A stretch of 64,000 bases of DNA, taken from an uncultured Prevotella sp. GTDB lineage: Bacteria > Bacteroidota > Bacteroidia > Bacteroidales > Bacteroidaceae. A program made the translations under genes and the position numbers. Positions 44,545 through 57,734 of this stretch are shown here, in pieces; the stretch's first letter is position 1; each line of letters begins with the position of its first letter. Under the pieces are notes generated by a model. The model saw nothing but the letters and a program-made list of their open reading frames with translations. It was not told the DNA's origin and did no database searches. The stretch is from assembly GCA_934203355.1 (NCBI GenBank), contig CAKPZC010000003.1:1-64000 (forward strand). The letters run 5' to 3'.

Positions 44545-45171
44545 TTAGCGAAACGGTTTGTAGTGCGCCTCGTCGGCGAAGTTAAGCATCTCTCTGTCGC
44601 CGCGGCTATCGCCAAACGCCACAATGTCGTAGTTGGCACGGTGGTGGACAAGGTCGGGGTGGAGTTTGAGGATTCTGCTCACTTTCTCTGGTCCGTAGCA
44701 ATTCTTGGTGAGGAATCGTCCTGTCAGACACCCGTTGGAGTCAACTTCTACCTTGGTTCCAAGCACATGAAAATCGGAGATGCTTTCGCGTTTCAGTATG
44801 TCGAAAAAAGGAGCTACCCAGTTGTCTATGCTTGCGCTAACTATCGCCACTGTATCGCCGTCGGCAAACACCTGGCGCAGTTTGTCTAATCCCTTCAGAC
44901 GCATCAGACGACTGTTGTCGGCGGCAAACCGCTGGCATACATCGTCGAAGTCGTGGGCGGTCATACCTCTGAAATACCAAGCGAAGATGCGTTGTTTAGC
45001 TCGGTAGTTGGGATAGAGCCCGAGTTTCATAAGCACAAGCAGCGGACTAAACAATGCGAATCCCAGCAACAGTCGCCATGTGCCACATGCATAGCGAATG
45101 AAGCATATAAGAGTGTCGGCTGATGTCAGCGTTCCGTCGAAGTCGAAGAAATAGAGTTTCTGTTTTGTCAT
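44545..45171 (-). CDS. HAD-IB family phosphatase
   Basis: From ATG at 45171 (MTKQKLYFFDFDGTLTSADT) this is 208 residues. DFDGTLT supplies the nucleophile and general acid (D10, D12), VAIVSASIDNW the second motif, and VAFGDSRGDREML the last. A longer open frame upstream is only a shadow of the UbiA gene. Next to UbiA-type phosphoribosyl transferases this HAD type removes the 5-phosphate of polyprenyl-phosphoribose phosphate, as proposed for the mycobacterial pathway. The stop lies 26 nt before GtrA. Confidence 0.9.
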   Translation of the reverse strand: MTKQKLYFFDFDGTLTSADTLICFIRYACGTWRLLLGFALFSPLLVLMKLGLYPNYRAKQRIFAWYFRGMTAHDFDDVCQRFAADNSRLMRLKGLDKLRQVFADGDTVAIVSASIDNWVAPFFDILKRESISDFHVLGTKVEVDSNGCLTGRFLTKNCYGPEKVSRILKLHPDLVHHRANYDIVAFGDSRGDREMLNFADEAHYKPFR

Positions 45172-45188
45172 ATTTATGAGCGTGTAGC

Positions 45189-46073
45189 TTATATCACGTA
45201 AATCATCAGAAGAAAGGTGAGCAACCATGCCACAACGATAAACTGCGAGAAATGGTCGCGCAGGATAATCTTTGTAGGGTCGCCGCTCTTCTCGTCGACA
45301 ACGGCTATCTGTATGTAGCGCAAAAGTCCGAGCAGCACGAATACGAATGTGAGATAAAGATAAGGAGTCTCGAAGCGTACAGCCACCTCGGGCGACACAC
45401 AATACATTATATAGCACACGAGTGTCACCGATGCCGTTATGGTGATGGCTTGGTTGATGAATGTCAGGTTGTAGCGCACGGTGTTCTTGCGTGGAGCCTC
45501 GCCCGTCTCGTTCATGCGCAGCACGTCGTCGCGGCGTTTGGCAAACGACATGAACAGTGTGAGCAGGAATGTCATAATTACTATCCAGTTGCTCAGTGCC
45601 AACTCGCACGCAAGACCTCCGGCGAGTATGCGCAGCACGAATCCGAACGCCACGATGCACACGTCGAGAATGGCATACTGCTTTAGTTTGGAGCAATAGG
45701 CGAGGTTGAGCACATAGTAGAATATGATGACAGCCATGACTTGACTCTGCACCTCGGGCGGCAACATTAGCATTACAGCCATGCTGAGCACAAAGTTGAG
45801 TGCCATGAGTATATAGCCCATGCGTATGCTAACATCGCCCGAAGCTATAGGTCGTAGGCACTTCGTGGGGTGATGGCGGTCGGCGTCGACGTCAACGATG
45901 TCGTTGTAGCAGTAAATCGACGATGCCACAAAACTGAAGGCGATGAATGTTATGGCTGTGAGCCATATGGAATGGATGTCGAAAAGTTCGCCTCCGAAGA
46001 ACATGGGTATGAACACAAAGAAGTTCTTTATCCACTGTTTGGGGCGTGTGAGGCGTAGGATGTTCTTTATCAT
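45189..46073 (-). CDS. UbiA family polyprenyl-phosphate phosphoribosyltransferase
   Basis: From ATG at 46073 (MIKNILRLTRPKQWIKNFFV) this is 294 residues with about eight to nine membrane spans. YNDIVDVDADRHHPTKCLRPIASGDV is the signature of decaprenyl-phosphate phosphoribosyltransferase (DPPR synthase, as Rv3806c), which couples PRPP to polyprenyl phosphate. FAKRRDDVLRMNETGEAPRKNTVRYN is also characteristic. The gene precedes the HAD phosphatase by 17 nt. The epimerase pair DprE1/DprE2 is not in the window, so the sugar is ribose here unless it is encoded elsewhere. Confidence 0.88.
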   Translation of the reverse strand: MIKNILRLTRPKQWIKNFFVFIPMFFGGELFDIHSIWLTAITFIAFSFVASSIYCYNDIVDVDADRHHPTKCLRPIASGDVSIRMGYILMALNFVLSMAVMLMLPPEVQSQVMAVIIFYYVLNLAYCSKLKQYAILDVCIVAFGFVLRILAGGLACELALSNWIVIMTFLLTLFMSFAKRRDDVLRMNETGEAPRKNTVRYNLTFINQAITITASVTLVCYIMYCVSPEVAVRFETPYLYLTFVFVLLGLLRYIQIAVVDEKSGDPTKIILRDHFSQFIVVAWLLTFLLMIYVI

Positions 46074-46132
46074 AATATTTTTAGTTAGCGAGTTGTTGTC
46101 AATATTGGGGCAAGAGGTCGGAATGGAAATTC

Positions 46133-47128
46133 TTAAAGACGAGCTGTGGCGATGTTGACAGCGCGTTGCAGAATCCATGCAATTGGCAGGGTTATAGCCA
46201 CGGTCAACAGGAATGTAGGCCAGTAGCCCAGTCCTAATGGTTGCACATATACGAGCACGAAGTGGATGTGGATGAGATAAGCCTCAAGGCTCAGCGCCCC
46301 GACGAATCGGAAGGCACGGTTCACCCACTCGGGCGTGCGTCGGAAAATGCGGTTCATAACGAGCACTGTGCACAGTGTGAATGGGATGTAGATCATGCGC
46401 TCCACGAAGAGAGGGAATTGTCCGTGGCGCATTTGCTCGAGATACAGGCTTGTGCCGAATGTCATTAGAAACGTTATAAGCAGCAACCACACGGCATCGC
46501 CTTCGACCTTATAGTCGGACTTGACCAAGGCTCCGCAGTTGATGCCGATGAAGAAAATTGGTACACGGCTCCAGAATATCTCCAGATGTCCCACAGCGTG
46601 GTGTATGGGTAGTACCCATTGCACCATGATACACCACACCACCATCAGCAGTGGCATCCAGCGGTAGACGGGATGGCGCTCTATGAGCCTCATGTACCAC
46701 GGGGCAATGATATAAAGCAGCATTATAGCAGGCACATACCAGAATGTGAGTTCGTCGTGGAGCCAAAAGTCCCAGTTGATGGTGATGTCGCCAATCAAGT
46801 CGACAAAGCTTGTCGAGAACCTCCTTGCCCCGAGATAGTCGGGCAGATAGAACGCCGTTGAGCATACAAGCCATGTGGGCAGGATGCGCATCAGACGACG
46901 GCGGTAGAAGTGGCCGACGCTCGGAGTCTTTATCCACGAGAACCACAGTCCCACACCGCTTAGAAATAGAAAAATGTCGACACCCACGTTGCCACACCGC
47001 CGCAATCCATAGAATGGGTCGCCACGGTCGAGAGCCACGTGGAATAGGATGACGAAGAGCATGGCAGCTCCCATCTGTTCGGCTCGGAATCGCGATATGT
47101 TTTTAAGTTCAATGTCGGGTATCTTCAT
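46133..47128 (-). CDS. Acyltransferase family 3 membrane protein
   Basis: A 331-residue protein with about ten hydrophobic spans. MGAAMLFVILFHVALDRGDPF and VGVDIFLFLSGVGLWFSW are the typical acyltransferase-3 (OafA/NodX) N-terminal motifs (the catalytic His is in LFHV). FVGALSLEAYLIHIHFVLVY is the C-terminal signature. It should O-acylate a sugar on the outer side of the inner membrane. Its start region overlaps the end of the next gene upstream by 20 nt, so it is translated with it. Confidence 0.87.
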   Translation of the reverse strand: MKIPDIELKNISRFRAEQMGAAMLFVILFHVALDRGDPFYGLRRCGNVGVDIFLFLSGVGLWFSWIKTPSVGHFYRRRLMRILPTWLVCSTAFYLPDYLGARRFSTSFVDLIGDITINWDFWLHDELTFWYVPAIMLLYIIAPWYMRLIERHPVYRWMPLLMVVWCIMVQWVLPIHHAVGHLEIFWSRVPIFFIGINCGALVKSDYKVEGDAVWLLLITFLMTFGTSLYLEQMRHGQFPLFVERMIYIPFTLCTVLVMNRIFRRTPEWVNRAFRFVGALSLEAYLIHIHFVLVYVQPLGLGYWPTFLLTVAITLPIAWILQRAVNIATARL

Positions 47129-48155
47129 TGCGTAGCTTAAAGTTATGATAGAACCATGCCAATGCTATTGAGGCTATGATGTAGAGTAGCAGTCCGGTGT
47201 ATACATCGCCATGTCGAGAGATAGGGATGAATATCTTGCGTGTGATAGGATGCAGTACGAAGAGTGCGGCTGATATAGTTCCCACCCAGGCTATCCATTG
47301 GTTGACGCGACGCGGCATGAGTTTGGCAAATCCCACTGCCGCCGAGCATACAAAGAGTGGTGCCCACAGCCATAGCTGGAAGTTGAAACTGAAGAAGAAC
47401 ACCAACACGATACTTATCACGGTTTGTGTCACCCAGAATGCGTGTGTCATATCTTTGCCACGGCGTGCGTAGAGTATTCCGGCGCAGAATGGAAGTATGC
47501 CGCCCATGAAGTTGTAGCGTATGCGGTTGAGTGTATCGCCTTCTGGGTCGCAGAAAGCCTGCAATGCCCAGCAAACAGCAATGAGCAGGATGGGGAATAT
47601 AATTCCCTTGCGCCATATCAGCAGGCGGTAGACGATGTAGAGCTGCATCATAAGCCCGAAGAACCAATAGGGTCCAGGCCATATTATATGGTCGGGGTCG
47701 GGCATCATGTTGTTGACCATGAACATTTGTCCAAGTATGTCCGTCACGTGATACTTATGTGGACCAGGGGTGATGGCGTCGACCATGGTGAAGATGACAA
47801 ACCCCACTATCATCATCTTGAACAGTTTCATGTAGTGGTGCTTGACGAACGGCAGGAAGGCTGTCTGCTTTGATGGCAGATTGCCGCCCTGGCGATACTC
47901 ATACTTCATAACGAGACCATAGGCGCTGAGGAAAAGGAACACGGGAACACCATAGTGTCCGAAGAACGAAATGAGGTGTATCGGCAGATTCCAGTCGGGC
48001 GACATGATGGCCTGTATGAGTTGTGAACTTTTCGAGATAGTGAACGTGTATTCGTTTTCCTTCACAGCTAAGCCAAGCCAATGGCAGTAGTTGTGGAGGA
48101 ATATTCCTATGATAGCAAGTCCGCGCATGGCAGAACATTCGGTGCGTGATAGCAT
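47109..48155 (-). CDS. Acyltransferase family 3 membrane protein
   Basis: A 348-residue relative of the previous gene. MRGLAIIGIFLHNYCHWLGL carries the His of the active site, followed by FFGHYGVPVFLFLSAYGLVMKYEY. The middle has large hydrophobic spans (KMMIVGFVIFTMVDAI and others) and ends with VGTISAALFVLHPITRKIFIP. Two such enzymes in tandem suggest two different acyl additions to one glycan, or two steps. It precedes the phosphoethanolamine-type gene by 53 nt on the same strand. Confidence 0.87.
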   Translation of the reverse strand: MLSRTECSAMRGLAIIGIFLHNYCHWLGLAVKENEYTFTISKSSQLIQAIMSPDWNLPIHLISFFGHYGVPVFLFLSAYGLVMKYEYRQGGNLPSKQTAFLPFVKHHYMKLFKMMIVGFVIFTMVDAITPGPHKYHVTDILGQMFMVNNMMPDPDHIIWPGPYWFFGLMMQLYIVYRLLIWRKGIIFPILLIAVCWALQAFCDPEGDTLNRIRYNFMGGILPFCAGILYARRGKDMTHAFWVTQTVISIVLVFFFSFNFQLWLWAPLFVCSAAVGFAKLMPRRVNQWIAWVGTISAALFVLHPITRKIFIPISRHGDVYTGLLLYIIASIALAWFYHNFKLRNEDTRH

Positions 48156-48208
48156 TTGGTTATCTTGTTTTTTTTGAATTAATATTAATTGTTTGCATTA
48201 AGCAAAGG

Positions 48209-50035
48209 TCAAAGTTTATCGTAGTCGGCACTGTTCTTTAGTATTCTTGGTCGCGACTCGTTGTAGTCGGGCGACAGCAGATTGAGAGTCTCCTTATACT
48301 CCGGACAGCTTATACCTCCAAGATAAAGCAAGAGGTGGGGCAGGGCGTCGGTCATGTAGCGCCGGTTACGAGCATTGATAATCTCGCGGAATATTTCGGG
48401 CCGTTTCTTGATATACTTGCGCGAGCACCATATCCACATTGGAATGTCGAATTCGGCGTGAGCGAGTCGCGCGTCTACCTTGGCTGAGTGCATACGGCAG
48501 AAGAAGTGCATGTCGCCCTCGTAGCATTCCTCGCCATGGTCGGGCACATAGATCACAATGGCATCCTCGTTCTCGAATTTCTTCACAATCTCTGTGACAA
48601 TGGAGTCGTTGTAGAGCACGGCGTTGTCGTAGTCGGAGAGAATGCCTCGTTCGCGTGCGTTGAGATTGGGTTTCAGCTCCTTATAGTCGTCGCCGTGAAA
48701 CAGTTTGCGGTCCTTGGGCGAGCGTTGCCGATATTGCACATGTTGTCCGAGCAGGTGGAATATGATTAGGTTGTTGTCGGTGTTCTGACTCTGTAGCGAC
48801 TCGTAGTCGCGCAACAAACCATCGTCGAACTCATGCAATTGGGTGTTGCGCGAGTCAAACTGTGCTGCGCTCAGTGTGGGGTTGTTCAGGAAGAAGCCAC
48901 CGCTGAAGTCGTAAACCGCTTCCTTTGCCTTGGGCAGGAACTGGTTGGTGATGAAAGTCACGTGATAGCCTGCCTTGCGGAACACCTCGGGAAAGAGAGG
49001 ATAGTCGCACCATTCGCCCTTGTCGCCTACGGTGTAGAGCGAGAAGATGTGCTTGAACACGAAACTCGTAAGGTTCCATGGCGACACCACATCGCTGAAC
49101 TTCACGAGTCGTCCCTGTTTCTCAAGTTTCGATTGTCGTGGTGTGGTAGGCATCACGTAGCCATACTGCTCACTGTGGTGGCGGTTGTAGCTCTCGCCTA
49201 TGATGAGCACAATGTTGGGCGAACGGAACGAGCACGAGTCCACCTTCACCTTGTCGGCGGTGGCTATCAGTCGGTCTATCTGCTTTGCCGTCAGCGTGTT
49301 GGCGTAGATGCTGAACGCAAGTCGGTAGATAGGTTGATAGAGCACAGCGTGCTTGTTTTCGGTGAGCGTGTGCTCCACGTCGCCAATGGTTTTGCCCGAC
49401 ATGAGTTTCGCTGTGGCAGCCTTGTTGTGGGCACTCGTCACTGCCGACACAATGAACAATGTGAGCACAACCAATGCTGTGACTGGACGCACGCGATGCA
49501 TCATATACTTGGTGCGCACCAATATCGAGCGCACCAGCCAGCACCACTTTCTTGGCACAAAGTGAGGAAAGCGGAGTCGCAGCGTGGCGAAAACATGAAT
49601 GAAAAGGAGCAGCAACACCCAGCCTACGCTACTCAGCAGTATGTCGGGCGACACGCATGAACGCAGAAACTCGCCTGCCTCACGGGTGTCGGTTTCGCCT
49701 ACGAGAAGCAACATAGTGGGTGTAAGTGTTGATTGGAACTTCACAAAGCAGTAGACATCCACCATGGCGGTGGCATACAATACCACATAGATAGCCCCAC
49801 GCACCCATGCTTTAATGCGACGCGGCAACACTGTAAGCACGGTGGCAAGCAAGTACACGTCGAAGAAGAGTTCAAGATACAGATTCTCATAGAGTCGTGC
49901 GCCACGTGCATTGGGCAGAGTGCCCCATGCGCACAAGCATCCCAAGAGATACATGAACACGAAGAAAGCCGCATTATCATGTATTGGCTTCATCACCAAG
50001 CCAAGCATACGGCGTATTGTTTTAGTGTATGTCAT
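48209..50035 (-). CDS. Phosphoethanolamine transferase-like membrane protein
   Basis: A 608-residue protein. Five N-terminal membrane spans precede a periplasmic sulfatase-fold domain: NIVLIIGESYNRHHSEQYGY (metal-binding Glu), VVSPWNLTSFVFKHIFS (nucleophile Thr), LGQHVQYRQRSP, and VIYVPDHGEECYEG with the DHGE signature of phosphoethanolamine transferases of the EptA/CptA kind. It should move phosphoethanolamine from phosphatidylethanolamine onto lipid A or core, reducing negative charge. As first gene of the minus-strand run it may share a transcript with the acyltransferases. Confidence 0.88.
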   Translation of the reverse strand: MTYTKTIRRMLGLVMKPIHDNAAFFVFMYLLGCLCAWGTLPNARGARLYENLYLELFFDVYLLATVLTVLPRRIKAWVRGAIYVVLYATAMVDVYCFVKFQSTLTPTMLLLVGETDTREAGEFLRSCVSPDILLSSVGWVLLLLFIHVFATLRLRFPHFVPRKWCWLVRSILVRTKYMMHRVRPVTALVVLTLFIVSAVTSAHNKAATAKLMSGKTIGDVEHTLTENKHAVLYQPIYRLAFSIYANTLTAKQIDRLIATADKVKVDSCSFRSPNIVLIIGESYNRHHSEQYGYVMPTTPRQSKLEKQGRLVKFSDVVSPWNLTSFVFKHIFSLYTVGDKGEWCDYPLFPEVFRKAGYHVTFITNQFLPKAKEAVYDFSGGFFLNNPTLSAAQFDSRNTQLHEFDDGLLRDYESLQSQNTDNNLIIFHLLGQHVQYRQRSPKDRKLFHGDDYKELKPNLNARERGILSDYDNAVLYNDSIVTEIVKKFENEDAIVIYVPDHGEECYEGDMHFFCRMHSAKVDARLAHAEFDIPMWIWCSRKYIKKRPEIFREIINARNRRYMTDALPHLLLYLGGISCPEYKETLNLLSPDYNESRPRILKNSADYDKL

Positions 50036-53684
<3,649 letters not shown>

Positions 53685-53739
53685 TCTATTCGTTAACTGA
53701 AAAGGCATGTCGAAGACATGCGAAACTTGAATAAAATTA

Positions 53740-53777
53740 AAGGTGTTGGTGACGTTAGTTGCCAACACCTTTTTTTT
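53740..53777 (+). terminator. Terminator after the GH2 gene
   Basis: A 9-bp perfect stem AGGTGTTGG / CCAACACCT (53741-53749 and 53762-53770) followed by a run of Ts. Confidence 0.9.
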
Positions 53778-53902
53778 CGGTATGCCTTAACGCTAAGTTT
53801 AACAGCTTTGTAACATGTATTTTATGCAAAAGTATTAATTTTGCATAGCATTCTATGTGTATATTAATAATGTAAGTGAAAATACAGAAGCAAAGCTAAA
53901 AA

Positions 53903-56626
53903 ATGGAACAAAAACATCACTACATTGGGCTGACAGATGCCCAAGTGCAGGAGAGTCGTGCCAAACATGGTGAAAACGTGCTCACTCCACCTGCCAAGAA
54001 GCCAGTGTGGCGGCAGTTTCTCGAAAAGTTTAAGGATCCGCTCATCATAATCCTGCTATTTGCAGGAATCTTGTCGGTGGGTATATCGTGCTACGAGTAC
54101 TTTGGGCTCGACGAAGGACCGAAGGTGTTCTTCGAGCCAGTGGGTATATTCATAGCCATAATGCTGGCTACAGGTCTTGCCTTCTACTTTGAATATCAAG
54201 CCGACAAAGAGTTTGCCATTCTTAATCAAGTGAACGACGACGAGCCGGTGGAGGTAATACGCAACGGCAACACCACACAAATACCGCGTCGACAGGTTGT
54301 GGTGGGCGACGTGGTGGTGCTCAACACCGGTGAGGAAGTGCCAGCCGACGGAGAATTGCTTGAGTCGATACAGTTGCATGTCGACGAGTCGACACTCACA
54401 GGCGAGCCCATGTGTTCGAAGACCACCGACAAGGCTCAGTTCGACCCCGATGCCACTTTCCCCTCTAATCATGTGATGAAAGGCACAAAGGTGATGGAGG
54501 GTCATGGCATAATGCGTGTCATGTCCATCGGCGACCACACTGAGCAGGGCAAAGTGTTTGAGGCAGTGCAGATAGACAATTCTGTGCGCACACCTCTCGA
54601 CGAGCAGCTCGACCGTTTGGGCAAGTGGGTAGCAAAGATGAGTTATGTGGTGGGTGCCGCCATTATTGTGGGCAGAGTGATGATGTATTTCATGCAACCC
54701 TCATATCAGGAGTTCGACCTTCTGCCATTCATTGCCTATGTGTTGCAGACGCTGATGATAGCCGTGACTCTTGTTGTGGTGTCTGTGCCCGAGGGTTTGC
54801 CAATGGCTGTGACGCTGAGTCTTGCCTACAGTATGCGTAGAATGCTCAAGACCAATAACCTTGTGCGCAAGATGCATGCCTGCGAGACGATGGGAGCCAC
54901 TACCGTTATATGTACCGACAAGACAGGAACACTGACACAAAATCAGATGCGTGTTGACGAGGTGCAGTTCTATGGCGTTGATGCCACAAGTTCTGCAGTC
55001 ACCGAGGGCATTTCGGTCAATTCCACATCGCAGCTCGACTTCTCCGACCCCAAGCATCCCCAAGTGCTTGGCAACCCTACAGAAGGCGCATTGCTGCTTT
55101 GGCTCGCCGACCATGGTGTAGACTATCGCCATTTGCGCGAGAGTGCCGAAGTTGTCGACCAGTTGCCCTTCACAACTGAGCGCAAGTATATGGCTACGGT
55201 TGTCGACTCAGCCCTCATGCAAGGCAAACGCATACTCTATGTCAAGGGCGCACCCGAGATAGTGTTCGCCATGTGCAGAACGGCGGGCGAGGGAGCTACA
55301 GGTGAGCGTGTGGAACAACAATTGCTTGATTATCAGAACAGAGCTATGCGCACGCTTGGATTTGCTTTCCAAATACTTGAGCCTGGCGAGACAGCCATAG
55401 TCGACGGCAAAGTGGTGGCTTCACGACTCCACTTTATCGGTGTTGTCGCTATTGCCGACCCCGTACGTGCCGACGTGCCGGCTGCCGTGAAGGAATGTAT
55501 CGACGCAGGAATAAAAATCAAGATAGTTACCGGCGACACGCCAGCCACAGCCCGTGAGATAGGACGCCAAATAGGATTGTGGACCAACACCGATACCAAC
55601 CGCAGTATAATAACCGGACCAGAGTTTGCCGCTCTTAGCGACGATGAGGTGTACGACCGCGTCATGGATCTTAATATAATAGCCCGAGCACGTCCAATGG
55701 ACAAGAAGCGCCTTGTGGAGACACTGCAAAAACGCAATCAGGTAGTGGCTGTCACTGGTGATGGCACCAACGATGCGCCTGCTCTACGTGCTGCACAGGT
55801 GGGACTCTCGATGGGCGATGGAACGTCGGTGGCAAAGGAGGCGTCGGACATCACTATTGTCGACAACTCGTTCTCGTCGATTGGCAAGGCAGTGATGTGG
55901 GGACGCTCGCTCTATCAGAACATACAGCGTTTCTTGCTATTCCAGCTCACTGTAAATGTCACAGCCTGTCTTATAGTGCTAATTGGAGCATTTACGGGCA
56001 CCGAGTCGCCACTCACCGTGACACAGATGTTGTGGATAAATCTCATTATGGACACCTTCGCCGCCATGGCTCTTGCCTCGTTGCCACCGTCGGAGAGCGT
56101 GATGCGCGATCAGCCCCGCGACCGTCGCGCATTTATTCTCAACCGTCCTATGATGTCGGAGATATTTGGAGTGGGTGGTTTCTTCTTCATAATGCTGTTG
56201 TTCTTCCTTCTTGTGTTCAAGCACGCTGATGTCGACCAGCTCGGCGATATGCTGTCGGTCAACTATATTGGTGTGTTTGCTGGAATTGGCACTCTCGGCT
56301 TTTGGACAGAGGGAAGCCTGTCGGCTTATGAGTTGACACTGTTGTTCACCATATTTGTGATGACCCACTTCTTCTATCTGTTCAATGCCCGCGCGTTCGA
56401 GACGGGACGCTCGGCACTGCACTTCGCAGGATGCAAGGGACTGTTGTCGATAGTGGTAATAATTCTTGTAGGTCAAATACTTATGGTGGAGACTCCGGTG
56501 CTACAGGACTTCTTCAACGTCGTCGGACTATCGCTTCAGGATTGGCTGATTATTCTTGTCGGCTCAAGCTTTGTACTGTGGGTGCGTGAGTTTTGGCATG
56601 CGCTAACGGTGGCTATGAAAAAATAA
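53903..56626 (+). CDS. Calcium-translocating P-type ATPase, PMCA type
   Basis: A 907-residue pump exporting Ca2+ at the expense of ATP. The order is cation-ATPase N-terminal domain (HYIGLTDAQVQESRAKHGEN), membrane spans, actuator domain (VDESTLTGEPMCSKT), spans 3 and 4 with VVVSVPEGLPMAVTLSLAYSM, phosphorylation site CTDKTGTLTQNQ with D339, nucleotide domain, and VTGDGTNDAPALRAAQVGLSMG, then the C-terminal spans. VPEGLP is the Ca2+-site motif of PMCA and SERCA pumps. A -7-like TAATTTTG (53836-53843) lies 60 nt upstream. It stands alone between two terminators. Confidence 0.93.
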   Translation: MEQKHHYIGLTDAQVQESRAKHGENVLTPPAKKPVWRQFLEKFKDPLIIILLFAGILSVGISCYEYFGLDEGPKVFFEPVGIFIAIMLATGLAFYFEYQADKEFAILNQVNDDEPVEVIRNGNTTQIPRRQVVVGDVVVLNTGEEVPADGELLESIQLHVDESTLTGEPMCSKTTDKAQFDPDATFPSNHVMKGTKVMEGHGIMRVMSIGDHTEQGKVFEAVQIDNSVRTPLDEQLDRLGKWVAKMSYVVGAAIIVGRVMMYFMQPSYQEFDLLPFIAYVLQTLMIAVTLVVVSVPEGLPMAVTLSLAYSMRRMLKTNNLVRKMHACETMGATTVICTDKTGTLTQNQMRVDEVQFYGVDATSSAVTEGISVNSTSQLDFSDPKHPQVLGNPTEGALLLWLADHGVDYRHLRESAEVVDQLPFTTERKYMATVVDSALMQGKRILYVKGAPEIVFAMCRTAGEGATGERVEQQLLDYQNRAMRTLGFAFQILEPGETAIVDGKVVASRLHFIGVVAIADPVRADVPAAVKECIDAGIKIKIVTGDTPATAREIGRQIGLWTNTDTNRSIITGPEFAALSDDEVYDRVMDLNIIARARPMDKKRLVETLQKRNQVVAVTGDGTNDAPALRAAQVGLSMGDGTSVAKEASDITIVDNSFSSIGKAVMWGRSLYQNIQRFLLFQLTVNVTACLIVLIGAFTGTESPLTVTQMLWINLIMDTFAAMALASLPPSESVMRDQPRDRRAFILNRPMMSEIFGVGGFFFIMLLFFLLVFKHADVDQLGDMLSVNYIGVFAGIGTLGFWTEGSLSAYELTLLFTIFVMTHFFYLFNARAFETGRSALHFAGCKGLLSIVVIILVGQILMVETPVLQDFFNVVGLSLQDWLIILVGSSFVLWVREFWHALTVAMKK

Positions 56627-56633
56627 AACACAT

Positions 56634-56682
56634 CATGCTATTTGTATGCTCGTACTGTTGTCTGTAGCATACAAATAGCATG
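56634..56682 (+). terminator. Terminator with a 16-bp perfect stem
   Basis: CATGCTATTTGTATGC (56634-56649) pairs with its exact complement at 56667-56682, followed by ACTTTTTG. It is 8 nt past the ATPase stop. Confidence 0.88.
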
Positions 56683-56775
56683 ACTTTTTGCTCATTTTTG
56701 TAATAATAATTCCGTCAATGTGTTTATTGTGCCATATTTTCCGTAACTTTGCATACACATATAAATGTACGAAAG

Positions 56776-57732
56776 ATGAATATAGCCGAAATGTTGAATG
56801 CCAACGACGGAAAGAAGCACTTTTCGTTTGAGGTTCTGCCACCTTTGAAGGGCACTGGCACTAACAGATTGTTTTCCACGATAGAGAAATTTAGAGAGTT
56901 CGATCCCGCATACATCAATATCACAACACACCACAGCGAGTATGTCTACCGTGAGTTGGAATGCGGACAGTTCGAGCGTTTGCGTGTGCGCCGTCGCCCA
57001 GGTACGGTGGCTGTGGCTGCTGCCATACAAAACAGATTCGGCATTCCGGTTATACCTCATGTGATTTGCAGTGGAGCAAGTGCCTACAGCATTGAGTATG
57101 AATTGCTCGACCTACAGTTTCTTGGCATAGAGAATCTCTTGCTGCTTCGTGGCGACAAGGCTAAGGACGACCGCACTTTCACTCCTACAGAGGGTGGATA
57201 TTCACACACAACAGAGCTGATAGAGCAGGTGAACCGATTCAACGACGGGTTCTTCAACGACGGAACGCCAATAAAGAATCCCGGACATAAATTCTCTTTC
57301 GGCGTGGCTTGCTATCCCGAGAAACACGAGGAGGCTCCCAATATCGAGATGGATATGAATTATCTGAAGCAGAAGCAGGATCTTGGAGCCGGCTATGCTG
57401 TGACACAACTCTTCTACGACAATCAGAAGTACTTCGAGTTTGTGGAACGCGCTCGCCAAATGGGAATCACAATGCCTATCGTGCCAGGAATAAAGCCGTT
57501 TGCAAAACTGTCGCAGCTGACAGTGGTGCCAAAGACATTCCATTGCGACCTGCCGCAGGAACTCGCCCAGGAGATACTAAAGTGTAAGACCGACGACGAT
57601 GCCAAACAACTCGGTATTGAATGGACCACTGAGCAGTGTCGCCAACTGTATGCCGCCGGTGTACACAATATACACTTCTATACAGTGTCGGCTGTCGACT
57701 CTGTGCGCGAGGTGGCGAAAAGGCTGCTGTAG
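56776..57732 (+). CDS. metF: 5,10-methylenetetrahydrofolate reductase
   Basis: MetF makes 5-methyl-THF for methionine synthesis with FAD and NAD(P)H. Taking ATG at 56776 (MNIAEMLNANDGKKHFSFEV) gives 318 residues; the frame also starts at 56749. HFSFEVLPPLKGTG, YINITTHHSEYVYREL, PVIPHVICSGASAYSIEYEL, NLLLLRGDK, FSFGVACYPEKHEEAPN, GAGYAVTQLFYDN and IVPGIKPFAK are the family core. A -7-like TAACTTTG (56744-56751) overlaps the longer start, favouring the shorter form. It has its own promoter. Confidence 0.95.
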   Translation: MNIAEMLNANDGKKHFSFEVLPPLKGTGTNRLFSTIEKFREFDPAYINITTHHSEYVYRELECGQFERLRVRRRPGTVAVAAAIQNRFGIPVIPHVICSGASAYSIEYELLDLQFLGIENLLLLRGDKAKDDRTFTPTEGGYSHTTELIEQVNRFNDGFFNDGTPIKNPGHKFSFGVACYPEKHEEAPNIEMDMNYLKQKQDLGAGYAVTQLFYDNQKYFEFVERARQMGITMPIVPGIKPFAKLSQLTVVPKTFHCDLPQELAQEILKCKTDDDAKQLGIEWTTEQCRQLYAAGVHNIHFYTVSAVDSVREVAKRLL

Positions 57733-57734
57733 AG

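Noticed and set aside
45172..45696. Long N-terminal extension of the HAD phosphatase frame
   Set aside because: The extension is antisense-like reading within the UbiA gene's other frame; the HAD domain starts at the ATG at 45171 with the usual short N-terminus.
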